Shown here piece by piece: positions 25,241 through 33,961 of a stretch of 64,000 bases of DNA (its first letter is position 1; the number at the start of each line of letters is the position of its first letter). The notes beneath the pieces are model-generated. The model was not told the DNA's origin. It was given only the letters and a program-made list of their open reading frames with translations, and did no database searches. This stretch comes from a bacterium. Its GTDB lineage: Bacteria > Planctomycetota > SZUA-567. The stretch covers positions 1 through 64,000 of the forward strand of contig QKCJ01000029.1 of NCBI GenBank assembly GCA_003245715.1. Reading direction: 5' to 3'. A program made the translations under genes and the position numbers.

Positions 25241-26734
25241 ATGAAAGTCAAAATTGCGGATCTGATGGAAGAGAGCGGTATCAAGTTCGGAACCAGCGGT
25301 GCGAGGGGGCTGTCTGTAGACATGACCGACCGTATCTGCTACGCCTACACCAAAGGTTTTCTCTCCTATCTGCTTGAAATCAAAGATATTCAGCCGGGCG
25401 TTGACGTAGCGGTTGCCGGTGACTTCCGCCCCAGTACCGAGCGGATAATGGCGGCGGTTGCACGCGGCATTACTGATATGGGGCTTAATGCCGTTAACTG
25501 CGGGCGTATCCCCTCACCAGCCGTTGCCCTCTGCGGAATAACCAGAAATATTCCGGCGATAATGGTGACCGGAAGCCACATCCCGGCAGACCGTAACGGT
25601 ATCAAATTCAATAAATGTGCAGGCGAAGTCCTGAAGTCTGACGAACCGGGAATAACCTCGCAGCTTGTTGATTTGCCTGAGGATATGTTCTGCGAATGCG
25701 GTGATTTCTGCAACCCCGGCAGACCGGACTGGCCGGTTGATGATACCGCCGCAAATCTTTACAAGCAGCGCTATACCAGCTTTTTCCCAAAAGGCATTCT
25801 TGAAGGTATCCGGCTTGGTTTTTACCAGCACTCGGCGGTGGGTCGTGATCTGATTCCGGAAATCTATGAAGAGCTTGGGGCTGATGTTGTCCGCCTTGGG
25901 CGCTCTGAAAAATTTGTCCCAGTTGATACTGAAGCGATCCGTGATGTGGACAGCCAGATGGCTAAAGAGTGGGCGAAGGATGGCGACTTCACCTCGATCG
26001 TCTCAACTGACGGTGACAGCGACAGGCCGCTGATCTCTGATGAGAACGGCAAATGGCTGCGCGGGGATGTTGCGGGCATTTTATGTTCGAAATTCCTCAA
26101 GGCCGATTCTGTCAGCACCCCCGTAAGCTGCAACACCGCAGTCGAAAAATCAGGTTACTTCCCACAGGTTCTGCGTACCCGTATCGGTTCGCCATTTGTC
26201 ATCGAATCAATGAACGAAGCGGTTCGTGTCGGCAAGGGGTGCGTGGTCGGCTATGAGGCTAACGGCGGATTTTTACTTAACACGCCGTATATTAATTTCG
26301 GCAAGGACCTTGCAGCCCTGCCGACGCGTGACGCGGTACTGCTGCATATAGCAATACTTCTGCTAGCTAAGGACGAGGGCAAAAAGATCAGCCAGCTTCT
26401 TCACGAACTGCCGGCACGTTACACCGCCAGCGGGATTCTGCGTGAGTTTCCACAGGAAAACAGCCAGAAGATCCTCAAAAAATTCGGCGGCGGCTCTGAA
26501 GATGAGAACTGTGCGGCTTTTACTCAATCCTTTAAGACTGCGGTTGGCTCTGATGCCAAATCAGTAAACCTGACTGATGGAGTACGCGCGACATTTGAGA
26601 ATGAAGAAATCGTCCACCTGAGACCATCGGGTAATGCGCCGGAGTTTCGCTGTTATACTGAAGCAGCAACTCAGGAGCGTGTAACAGAGCTTAACGAGAA
26701 GTGCATGGAAGTGCTGGATACCTTTAATTGCTGA
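25241..26734 (+). CDS. phosphomannomutase/phosphoglucomutase-family alpha-D-phosphohexomutase
   Basis: A 497-residue mutase that interconverts hexose 6- and 1-phosphates through a phosphoserine. The four signatures are present: catalytic serine loop VTGSHIPADRNGIKF near residue 110, metal loop STDGDSDRP near residue 254, sugar-binding GYEANGGF near residue 338, and the phosphate-binding RPSGNAPEFR near residue 467. The unusual points are SHIP in place of the common SHNP and an ANGGF instead of GEPSGH or GEMSGH loop, which point to a divergent group. It probably feeds LPS or exopolysaccharide precursors. Monocistronic between two terminators. Confidence 0.85.
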   Translation: MKVKIADLMEESGIKFGTSGARGLSVDMTDRICYAYTKGFLSYLLEIKDIQPGVDVAVAGDFRPSTERIMAAVARGITDMGLNAVNCGRIPSPAVALCGITRNIPAIMVTGSHIPADRNGIKFNKCAGEVLKSDEPGITSQLVDLPEDMFCECGDFCNPGRPDWPVDDTAANLYKQRYTSFFPKGILEGIRLGFYQHSAVGRDLIPEIYEELGADVVRLGRSEKFVPVDTEAIRDVDSQMAKEWAKDGDFTSIVSTDGDSDRPLISDENGKWLRGDVAGILCSKFLKADSVSTPVSCNTAVEKSGYFPQVLRTRIGSPFVIESMNEAVRVGKGCVVGYEANGGFLLNTPYINFGKDLAALPTRDAVLLHIAILLLAKDEGKKISQLLHELPARYTASGILREFPQENSQKILKKFGGGSEDENCAAFTQSFKTAVGSDAKSVNLTDGVRATFENEEIVHLRPSGNAPEFRCYTEAATQERVTELNEKCMEVLDTFNC

Positions 26735-26771
26735 GTTAAAATAAAAACACTGAATTCATTTTTGAATAAGC

Positions 26772-26810
26772 AACGTTCCCGATTTAAGCCGAAGCGGGAA
26801 CGTTTTTTTT
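26772..26810. terminator. strong terminator between convergent genes
   Basis: AACGTTCCCG pairs perfectly with CGGGAACGTT over a 13-base loop and runs into eight T residues on the plus strand. The minus-strand synthase gene ends inside this T run, so it may end both transcripts. Confidence 0.88.
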
Positions 26811-27753
26811 ATGAACGCAAGGCTGCCATCAACTCCTTCATGTCAGCAAGCAGTGGCGCTTCAAATTCCAGCGGTTCATCAGTCAGCGGATGTTTCAGAC
26901 TAAGACTACTGGCGTGCAAAGCCTGCCGGTTTATCGGCTCGAAGGTTTTGCCTTCTTTGTTATAGTCAAGATCTGAAATAATCGGCAAGTTCAGGTATTT
27001 AAGATGCAGACGAATCTGATGCCCGCGGCCGGTAATCGGCCGTGCCTGAATAATCGAGCAGCCACCGATTCGCTCAAGGCAGGTGAATTCGGTAATTGAT
27101 TCCTTCCCCCCCTCCTCTACCGGCAGAACCGTTCCCCTGCTTGGCCACTCCGGATCATCACCAAGGGGCTGATCGACAATGATGCTATCCCACTGCGCCT
27201 CGCCCTCGGTAATCGCCAGATATGTTTTTTTCGGCTCAGGAGTTGAGAACTGCGCCGTCAGGCTGCGGTACGCTTCCCGAGTGCGGGAGAAGACCAGAAC
27301 CCCAGAGGTATCCTTGTCAAGCCGATGCGGCGGAGCAACGGACTTGTCCGGATTAGTATCATCTCTATAACGGTGAATCAGACCATTCTGAATAGTATTT
27401 CCGGATAAATGCCCGCGCGCCGGATGCACGACAATGCCTGCCGGTTTATTCAGAACGACCATGCAGTCGTCCTCGTAGATTATATCAAGCTCCATTTCCG
27501 TCGGCTTGAGATACGGCGGCCACTCATCAGGAAAGCGCACAGTAACAACGCTGCCTGAAAAGACATCCACCTCATCATCAAGTCCCACGCGGACCCCGTT
27601 AAGCTTAACCTCTCCCTGATCAAGAAGATACAACGCCCGCCGGTCGTTAATAAGAAGTCTGGAGGCCAGATACGGCCCCATTTTGCGCACGCCACGGTTG
27701 CGCTTGACTTCAAAGCTGTGGGTACTTCCCGGACGGTATCGTGGTCTGGCCAT
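26809..27753 (-). CDS. RluA/RluD-family pseudouridine synthase
   Basis: A 314-residue RNA-modifying enzyme. The N-terminal region (about 15-75) is an S4-like RNA-binding domain with LASRLLINDRRALYLLDQGEV (in part, LLINDRRALYLL) and NGV. The catalytic domain has VLNKPAGIVVHP near residue 100, HRLDKDTSG with the catalytic Asp near residue 142, and GRGHQIRLHL near residue 242. It makes pseudouridine in rRNA or tRNA; the exact target cannot be read off. ATG 27753 follows GAGGAGA; the GTG at 27771 is less likely. Confidence 0.92.
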   Translation of the reverse strand: MARPRYRPGSTHSFEVKRNRGVRKMGPYLASRLLINDRRALYLLDQGEVKLNGVRVGLDDEVDVFSGSVVTVRFPDEWPPYLKPTEMELDIIYEDDCMVVLNKPAGIVVHPARGHLSGNTIQNGLIHRYRDDTNPDKSVAPPHRLDKDTSGVLVFSRTREAYRSLTAQFSTPEPKKTYLAITEGEAQWDSIIVDQPLGDDPEWPSRGTVLPVEEGGKESITEFTCLERIGGCSIIQARPITGRGHQIRLHLKYLNLPIISDLDYNKEGKTFEPINRQALHASSLSLKHPLTDEPLEFEAPLLADMKELMAALRS

Positions 27754-27955
27754 GGTTCTCCTCTTTTGCACTGACTTTTAAAATACATATAAGCGATTGC
27801 TTGTCAATGAGTTGAGCAGTAAAGAATTCGTAAATCATCCGAAAATTGTGGATTAAAAATCCTTGTAAAAATTCATAACCTGAATATCATTGGTATCCGT
27901 TTTGAAAATTTATTTCATCATACAATAATGTACTTTTTAACGATAAGGAACCATA

Positions 27956-28831
27956 ATGTTTGCAAGATTTACGGCTGCTCTTTGCGTTGTCGCCTCTGTC
28001 TTTTTTATTGCTTGCCAAACACCGGAGTCGGTGATTAATCAGGAAGCAACCGCGCTTGTAAACGATGCGATTGAAAACCGCGCAAATCTCGAAAATATGA
28101 CCGGTACCGGCGAGATGAAAATTGTTGACCAGGGAAGCGATTTTTCTCTGAGCGTAAAGGTTGACATGGTTGCGCAGAATCCAGGCAACCTCCGCATCCG
28201 CGCGACCAAACTCGCAGACGCAATTGTCGCCTTTGATATGCTGATGCAGGGCAGTAATGCGGCATTCTTCATTCCAACCAGAAATATGCTCTACACCGGA
28301 AACATCGACAACCTCAAAAGCGGTGGGGTTAACTTCTCCCCCCACGCGGTCATCTCAAGGATTCTGCGCTCAGACCGTGGCCTTCTTGACCGTCGCTGGA
28401 AAATGATTGGGCAGAGCAAGGAAGGGCTATTCAGTAACAATCTCGTCCTTGAGCAGATTCACAGCAAGGGCCAGCAGTATGTACGCATCCACATTGATGG
28501 ACAGCGCAAGGTGCTTCTGAAGGTACTGCATTTCAATTCACAGGACAAGCTTTACTTTGAGGAAGAATACAACGGCTATCAGGAGATCAAAAGCGGGCAA
28601 ACCACGCTTTCAGGCAAATCAGTCGGCACCGGAAGTTTCTTCCCGACACGCTTCCTGCTGCGCTGGCCTGACAAGGAACGTTATGTAAAGGTGACACTCA
28701 GAAGGTATGAGTACAACCAGCCCCAGAATGTCATTGAACAGTTCTGGACTATTGATGATCTGGACATGGACAGCGTTGTCAAAAAATCACTCTCTCAGAT
28801 CCAGGTTGAGAGCGATGCCAAAGCAAACTAG
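27956..28831 (+). CDS. LolA/LolB-like outer-membrane lipoprotein
   Basis: A 291-residue lipoprotein with the signal peptide ending in FFIAC. The mature chain has the beta-rich pattern of the LolA/LolB/DUF4292-type superfamily: repeated amphipathic strands such as GTGEMKIVD, NLRIRATKLADAIVAFD (in part, LRIRATKLA) and LEQIHSKGQQY. Such proteins bind lipids or lipoproteins in the periplasm. It lies 68 bases before a large RND/MMPL transporter, and lipid-binding outer-membrane partners of MMPL pumps are known, so they may form a lipid-export path. Family assignment rests on fold-like pattern and context. Confidence 0.65.
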   Translation: MFARFTAALCVVASVFFIACQTPESVINQEATALVNDAIENRANLENMTGTGEMKIVDQGSDFSLSVKVDMVAQNPGNLRIRATKLADAIVAFDMLMQGSNAAFFIPTRNMLYTGNIDNLKSGGVNFSPHAVISRILRSDRGLLDRRWKMIGQSKEGLFSNNLVLEQIHSKGQQYVRIHIDGQRKVLLKVLHFNSQDKLYFEEEYNGYQEIKSGQTTLSGKSVGTGSFFPTRFLLRWPDKERYVKVTLRRYEYNQPQNVIEQFWTIDDLDMDSVVKKSLSQIQVESDAKAN

Positions 28832-28899
28832 CTAGTCTGGAGTATCCACTGTTATTTTATATCCGCCGTCAATCACTGCTGCATGAAGGAAGTGAATAA

Positions 28900-31800
28900 G
28901 TGATCCGTGAAAAATTTCTGAGGGCTATGGCTCGTTTCGCCTGCCACCGTTATAAAACTGTTATTAGCATTGCTGTAATCCTGACGATATTGGCTGTCGT
29001 TCCGATGTTAAGAACCGGTTACACCACCGCCTTTAATGTCGCCCGGATGCTGCCGCAGGACATACCCGCGTCAAGAGCTTTCACCAGAGCAATCACGGAC
29101 TTCGGGACGGCAGACGAGGCAATTGTCATGTTCCGCCTTAATCCTGATGATCCGCGGGCTATTGATATAGCCGGTTCTATTGCCGACAAAGTTGCCGTCC
29201 GGGTCAGGGAAGAAGAAGATATCAATTCCGCCTTTGACAAATTACTGACCGAAGAGGAAAAGAATCAGCTGCTGTATGTCGAACTTCCCAAGCACGGCAT
29301 GCTGCTGCTACCCAAAGAGGAAATCGAAGCCATAAAGAAAAAGCTTACGCCAGAGCAGATAAAAATTTCAGTCGAAGCAACTGCCCGCAAGCTGATGAAC
29401 GACACCGCAAGCCAGAAGATGCAGGAACAGATACTGATAAACGCGCTTGGCCTGGGGGCGATCTTTCAGGAAAGCTTTACCTCAATGCTGGCAAAGGATG
29501 ACAACGATAAAAGCGAAAAGAAGATCGACACCAAAGGCTATCTGGTTTCACCAAAAGGCGAGATGCTGCTATTGGTAATCGAACCCAAATATGCCGCGCA
29601 GTCAATTCCGTTCTCAACGCGCATAATGAAATTTATCGAGCAGGAAACTTATGACACAATCCTCGGCGCAAAAACTATCCGCGAGAAAGAATTTAAAAAA
29701 TGGAATGATTTTTTTGCTACTCTCATAAAAGAAACAGGCTCAAATAATGCAGAGAATAAATTCCTGAAATTATTCAAGTCTGATGAATTTGATGCGGTAA
29801 AAGAAGTAGCGCTTGGCCGTGGCGACGACACGCAGGTACAGCTTGCCATTAAAGGCTTAAACCGCGTGATGCGCACACCTGAGGCGCTTGAAATACTCCC
29901 GGTCAACAAAGCCCTCAGCGACAACCTCCTCAAGTACGCAGTCGAGGTCTCATCGCTTGGGCGGTATAATCACGAGCTTGTCACACAATCAGTCAACCAC
30001 ATTATCGCCAGAAATTATATCGAAAGTATCATGCCCAAAGATCTGGGCTTCCCTGTGAATAACGCTCAGGGCTTGCCGCTGGCAGCGCTAAAATCCTTTC
30101 AGATTGAGTTTGCCGGCGGTTATCAGATTGCCCGCGCCTACGGCTCAAAGATCAACGGCGTAATGATCGGTACGCTGGCTATCAGCGCAATCTGTGTGCT
30201 TGCTTTCTTCGGTTACTGCTTCAGGCGCTACGGCGTACTTATCTATATTGGCATTCCGCTGATTATGATTATCTTCTGGACGGCCGGAATCGGCTGGATG
30301 CTCTTTGGCCAGCTCAACCTTGTTTCCTGCGCCTTTGCGGCGGTTCTTGTCGGTCTGGGCATCGACTACGCGGTGCATATCTACAACCGTTATATTGAAG
30401 AACGCGCAATCGGTGGCTGTGTTGAGAAAGCATTTGAAGTTGCACTTGGCCACACCGGCTGGGGCGTAATTGTCGGCATGGCGACAACCTGTCTGGCGTT
30501 TCTGGCGCTTAATGCGACCCGCTTCCGCCAGCTCTCGGAATTCGGCGCGCTTGGTGCTATCGGCATCTTCCTTTCAGCGCCGGCGATGATGCTGGTAATG
30601 CCGGCACTGGTCAGTTGGCGTGCCAAGAGAGGCGCGGAAAATATCCGCACTCTTCAGCCAACGGAATTTTTCCTGCCCCGTCTGGCCAGAATTGTCTTCA
30701 CCTATAAAAAGACAATTTTCGCGCTCAGCATTGTCGGAGCAATAATTTCCGTAATCGCGATCCTGATTCCGGGAACAATCAACTTCAACTCAAGCATGGG
30801 CGCACTTCGCCCGCACGACCGAGCCTTTGATATTAACGGCGAGATCGCCGCAGCCTTTGCCAACCGCAACCCAAACAAGCTGACCTTCATGGTACTCGGC
30901 GACACCGAAGAGCAAGCTCTGGCTCATATGTCTGATTATGAAAAGAAACTTGACGAGCTGCAGAAAAAAGGACTGATCCTCGGCTATGAAAGCATGACCC
31001 GTTACCTGCCCTCACCTGAGACGCAGCATAACCGCCTTGCCCTGCTGCGCGGTATCGATTTTGAACGGGCGTTAGCTGATTTCCAGAAGGAGCTGGAGAA
31101 GCAGGAAATGGACAAGAGCTATTTTTCCTTTAATACCAAACTCCTGCAGCAGCACGCCGAGCTTGCCAAGGGAAATAAAATCATCCTCCCGAGTGACTTT
31201 AAGGGAACAAAAATTTCGCGTCTTGTAAGCAGCTATATCGCCAAGCGTCAACGCGAATATGAACTCAACCATAATGACCTTCCCAAAAATTACCCGATAA
31301 CCCTGGCCAAGGCCGCCACCCAGTTTGAGGATAATATCCTCCGCTTTCCCGCGGGAACAGTACTGACACAGGAACAGGTTCTTAGACTTAACCCGCCTGA
31401 CCAGCACCCAAGCAAGCGTGTAAAATCACTCACCGTTTACGAAGGCGGCTACGCGGTCAAAGCTACTGTATTTCCGCCAGTACCAAAACACAGCAAAAAC
31501 GGAGAACCGGTTATTACTAAAAAATGGCTTCAGGAAGTGGGAGAAGTTCTGGGACTTGAACCGGCACAGTTTGAGGCCAAAGCAAATAACAAGGACTTCA
31601 GGGCGACTCTTACCGGAGTATCGGTTACCTCGGCAATACTTGCACAGATCGTCAAAGAGGATTTCATGCGCATTTCAATCTGGATTACCGCAATCTGCCT
31701 TTGCGTTGTAAACCTCTTCTACCACCCGAGGCCATTAATTGCCTTCCTGTCAATGTTGCCATTGGCGGTTCTTGCCGGATTTGAAAAACATATCGCAGAT

Positions 31801-32331
31801 GTTTCAGCACTTTCACAATATATGAATTATCTATGGATAGCAGCCCTGCTTCTGACCTTTATCGGTTCGGTCTGCCACAAAAAGCTGCTGCGCACGGTCT
31901 ACTGTTTTATACCAGTCGGTCTTGGTCTGTTGTATATGTTTGGTTTTATGGCCATAGTCAACCTCCTTGCCCGTTTGTTCTCTGCACCAAACCTGCTGGA
32001 CCTCAATTTTGTAAATGTCCTGACCATTCCAATCATTATTGGTGTTGGCGTTGACAACGGCATTCATCTGGTCAACAGGTATTTTGAGAGCGGAAGGCGC
32101 ATTAAGCCCGTGGTTGTCGGTACGGGAAGGGCGCTTATGATTACCGCACTTACAAGTATCGTTGGTTTTGGCAGCCTGTACTGGGCGAAATTTCAAGGGC
32201 TTGACAGTATCGCCCAATTAGGGGTACTATCAGTTATCGCCCTGGTTATGGTGCTGTTTGCAAGTATTGTGGTTTTCCCGGCGATAGTGTCACTCCTCTC
32301 ACCAGGATACAGGCGGCGTTACAAGAAATAA
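28900..32331 (+). CDS. RND-superfamily (MMPL/HpnN-type) transporter
   Basis: A 1143-residue inner-membrane exporter with the classic two-half layout. Each half has one transmembrane helix, a large periplasmic domain (about 40-410 and 640-930), and a cluster of five helices. The conserved SSD-like motifs are GLGIDYAVHIYNRY near residue 487 and GVGVDNGIHLVNRYFE near residue 1048, both with the Asp of the proton relay. Large periplasmic loops fit lipid or hopanoid transport. GTG 28900 follows AAGGA. Cotranscription with the LolA-like gene is likely. Confidence 0.9.
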   Translation: MIREKFLRAMARFACHRYKTVISIAVILTILAVVPMLRTGYTTAFNVARMLPQDIPASRAFTRAITDFGTADEAIVMFRLNPDDPRAIDIAGSIADKVAVRVREEEDINSAFDKLLTEEEKNQLLYVELPKHGMLLLPKEEIEAIKKKLTPEQIKISVEATARKLMNDTASQKMQEQILINALGLGAIFQESFTSMLAKDDNDKSEKKIDTKGYLVSPKGEMLLLVIEPKYAAQSIPFSTRIMKFIEQETYDTILGAKTIREKEFKKWNDFFATLIKETGSNNAENKFLKLFKSDEFDAVKEVALGRGDDTQVQLAIKGLNRVMRTPEALEILPVNKALSDNLLKYAVEVSSLGRYNHELVTQSVNHIIARNYIESIMPKDLGFPVNNAQGLPLAALKSFQIEFAGGYQIARAYGSKINGVMIGTLAISAICVLAFFGYCFRRYGVLIYIGIPLIMIIFWTAGIGWMLFGQLNLVSCAFAAVLVGLGIDYAVHIYNRYIEERAIGGCVEKAFEVALGHTGWGVIVGMATTCLAFLALNATRFRQLSEFGALGAIGIFLSAPAMMLVMPALVSWRAKRGAENIRTLQPTEFFLPRLARIVFTYKKTIFALSIVGAIISVIAILIPGTINFNSSMGALRPHDRAFDINGEIAAAFANRNPNKLTFMVLGDTEEQALAHMSDYEKKLDELQKKGLILGYESMTRYLPSPETQHNRLALLRGIDFERALADFQKELEKQEMDKSYFSFNTKLLQQHAELAKGNKIILPSDFKGTKISRLVSSYIAKRQREYELNHNDLPKNYPITLAKAATQFEDNILRFPAGTVLTQEQVLRLNPPDQHPSKRVKSLTVYEGGYAVKATVFPPVPKHSKNGEPVITKKWLQEVGEVLGLEPAQFEAKANNKDFRATLTGVSVTSAILAQIVKEDFMRISIWITAICLCVVNLFYHPRPLIAFLSMLPLAVLAGFEKHIADVSALSQYMNYLWIAALLLTFIGSVCHKKLLRTVYCFIPVGLGLLYMFGFMAIVNLLARLFSAPNLLDLNFVNVLTIPIIIGVGVDNGIHLVNRYFESGRRIKPVVVGTGRALMITALTSIVGFGSLYWAKFQGLDSIAQLGVLSVIALVMVLFASIVVFPAIVSLLSPGYRRRYKK

Positions 32332-32356
32332 ACTACGCAAAATTTATCACAAAAAG

Positions 32357-32380
32357 AAAAGCCGCTTCTCGCGGCTTTTT
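32357..32380. terminator. bidirectional terminator
   Basis: AAAAGCCGC and GCGGCTTTTT pair around a five-base loop, with T residues on both strands, so it fits both the transporter and the convergent TPR gene. Confidence 0.85.
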
Positions 32381-32399
32381 CATTTAAACAAATCAAACC

Positions 32400-33125
32400 C
32401 TAGTGCAGCAATTTCTGCTGATACTCACGGTCGCGCTTTTCCTTAAGCCCACCAAGAACTGTCTCACGCAGACCCTCCTTGACGATATAACCTCTACGAT
32501 CAAGAGCCTCAAGATCAAGATAAGCATTTTCGTAATCCTTCAACATCGCATAAGCAATCAGCCTAGACAACATCGCTTTTGAGTTTCCCGGATCAATCTC
32601 CAAAACTTTGTTCATCCGCTCTATTGCACTTTGATACTGACTTGACTTAAGATAAATCACACCAATTTCATAATGAGCCCGTATGAATTTAGGATCCAGT
32701 GAAAGTGCCTTATGATAGTAGCGTATCGCTTCTGTATTCTCTTTCCGCTGCTGGAACAAGTCGCCGATATTCACATAAAGCGCCGGCTGTTTAAAGCCCA
32801 TTTCCTCGGATTTTGAAAACGCCTTAAGGGCGTCCTCATAACGTCCCAGCCAGTAATAGCATCTGCCGAGATTATTATAATAACCGGGGTTTTCCTTATA
32901 AGATAACGCTTTTGTAAACATCCGGCTTGCCGAGGCGTAATCCCCGGCCGAACTGTACTTCATCCCCTCGATGTTATAAATTTTTGCCATCTCTTCAGGG
33001 TCTTCTTTTTTACCCAAAAGTTTCTTTTCAATTGTATTGCCAATACCTGAATCACAAGAGGCGATAAGCAGACTCGAACAGAAAAACAAAATTGACAAAA
33101 AGCAAAAACGACGATCAAAGGTCAT
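32400..33125 (-). CDS. TPR-repeat lipoprotein
   Basis: A 241-residue lipoprotein with the signal peptide ending in LLIASC. At least five TPR units cover about residues 45-210, for example GYYNNLGRCYYWLGRYEDALKAF (in part, LGRYEDALKAF), LFQQRKENTEAIRYY and IYLKSSQYQSAIERM. TPR lipoproteins are outer-membrane scaffolds for secretion or envelope assembly. It follows the second TPR gene by 31 bases and ends at a terminator. Partners are not visible. Confidence 0.85.
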   Translation of the reverse strand: MTFDRRFCFLSILFFCSSLLIASCDSGIGNTIEKKLLGKKEDPEEMAKIYNIEGMKYSSAGDYASASRMFTKALSYKENPGYYNNLGRCYYWLGRYEDALKAFSKSEEMGFKQPALYVNIGDLFQQRKENTEAIRYYHKALSLDPKFIRAHYEIGVIYLKSSQYQSAIERMNKVLEIDPGNSKAMLSRLIAYAMLKDYENAYLDLEALDRRGYIVKEGLRETVLGGLKEKRDREYQQKLLH

Positions 33126-33156
33126 ACAACTCTCCGTCTAAAAAAACTGACTTTAA

Positions 33157-33918
33157 TTAAACAGGGTTAGCCGCAAGCCACTCTCTGGCTTCCTGCGCAT
33201 ACTCAGTTTCATAAAAATTATCGACAATATATTTATACTCTCTGCGCGCACCAGCCACATCACCATTATCAATGTAAGCATTGGCCAAATTGCGGCGGCA
33301 GGAAACATTTTCCGGATCAATTTCAAGAGCAAGTATAAAACTTCTCAGCGCTCCCTGTAGATTCCCGCGGGCTCTTTCGATACAGCCGATATTGTTTGCC
33401 GCAGTGGAGTCTTCAGGATTAATATTCAACGCTTTCTTAAAGGCAGCCCCCGCCTCGTCAAGGCGTCCCATCCTGCGCAGAATAGCGCCACGGTTATTAT
33501 GCGCCGAGGCCAGTTCAGGCTCAACACGGATAACCTCATCAAAAATATCAAGCGCAAGATCGTTAGCGCCTTTTTTACTGAGCGCCAGGCCAAGATTGAT
33601 ATGTATTTCCACATCAGAAGGATTGGCGGTTATGGCATTACGGAAACATTCAATCGCTTCATCAACACGCCCGCTGCACATAAGCAGGTAGCCGAGATTA
33701 TTCCCAGCCTGCGAGTCATCAGGAAAATTGTCAATCAGCACCCTGAAAACCCTCAGCGCCTCTTCCTCACGCCCAAGATGAAAACAGGCGCAGGCATAAG
33801 CGTTAGCCAGAACCGGATTATCAGGATCAGAATTCCAGGCATCAAAGAGCAGAGCCGCAGCAGACGCAGCGTCACCGGTATCAAACAGCTCCTCAGCTTT
33901 AACCAGAATATCTTCCAT
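33157..33918 (-). CDS. TPR-repeat protein
   Basis: A 253-residue soluble protein with about six TPR units and no signal peptide: ACFHLGREEEALRVF, LMCSGRVDEAIECF, ALSKKGANDLALDIF, LRRMGRLDEAGAAF, IERARGNLQGALRSF and YIDNGDVAGARREY. Asn-Asn-x-G motifs recur (NNLGYLL, NNRGAIL, NNIGCIE). It would be a cytoplasmic protein-protein scaffold. It lies between the giant LptA-like gene and the TPR lipoprotein gene on one strand, which suggests involvement in envelope biogenesis. Confidence 0.85.
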   Translation of the reverse strand: MEDILVKAEELFDTGDAASAAALLFDAWNSDPDNPVLANAYACACFHLGREEEALRVFRVLIDNFPDDSQAGNNLGYLLMCSGRVDEAIECFRNAITANPSDVEIHINLGLALSKKGANDLALDIFDEVIRVEPELASAHNNRGAILRRMGRLDEAGAAFKKALNINPEDSTAANNIGCIERARGNLQGALRSFILALEIDPENVSCRRNLANAYIDNGDVAGARREYKYIVDNFYETEYAQEAREWLAANPV

Positions 33919-33961
33919 CGATTAACCGTTCCTAATTATCACAAATCCAGCCGCCATAAAA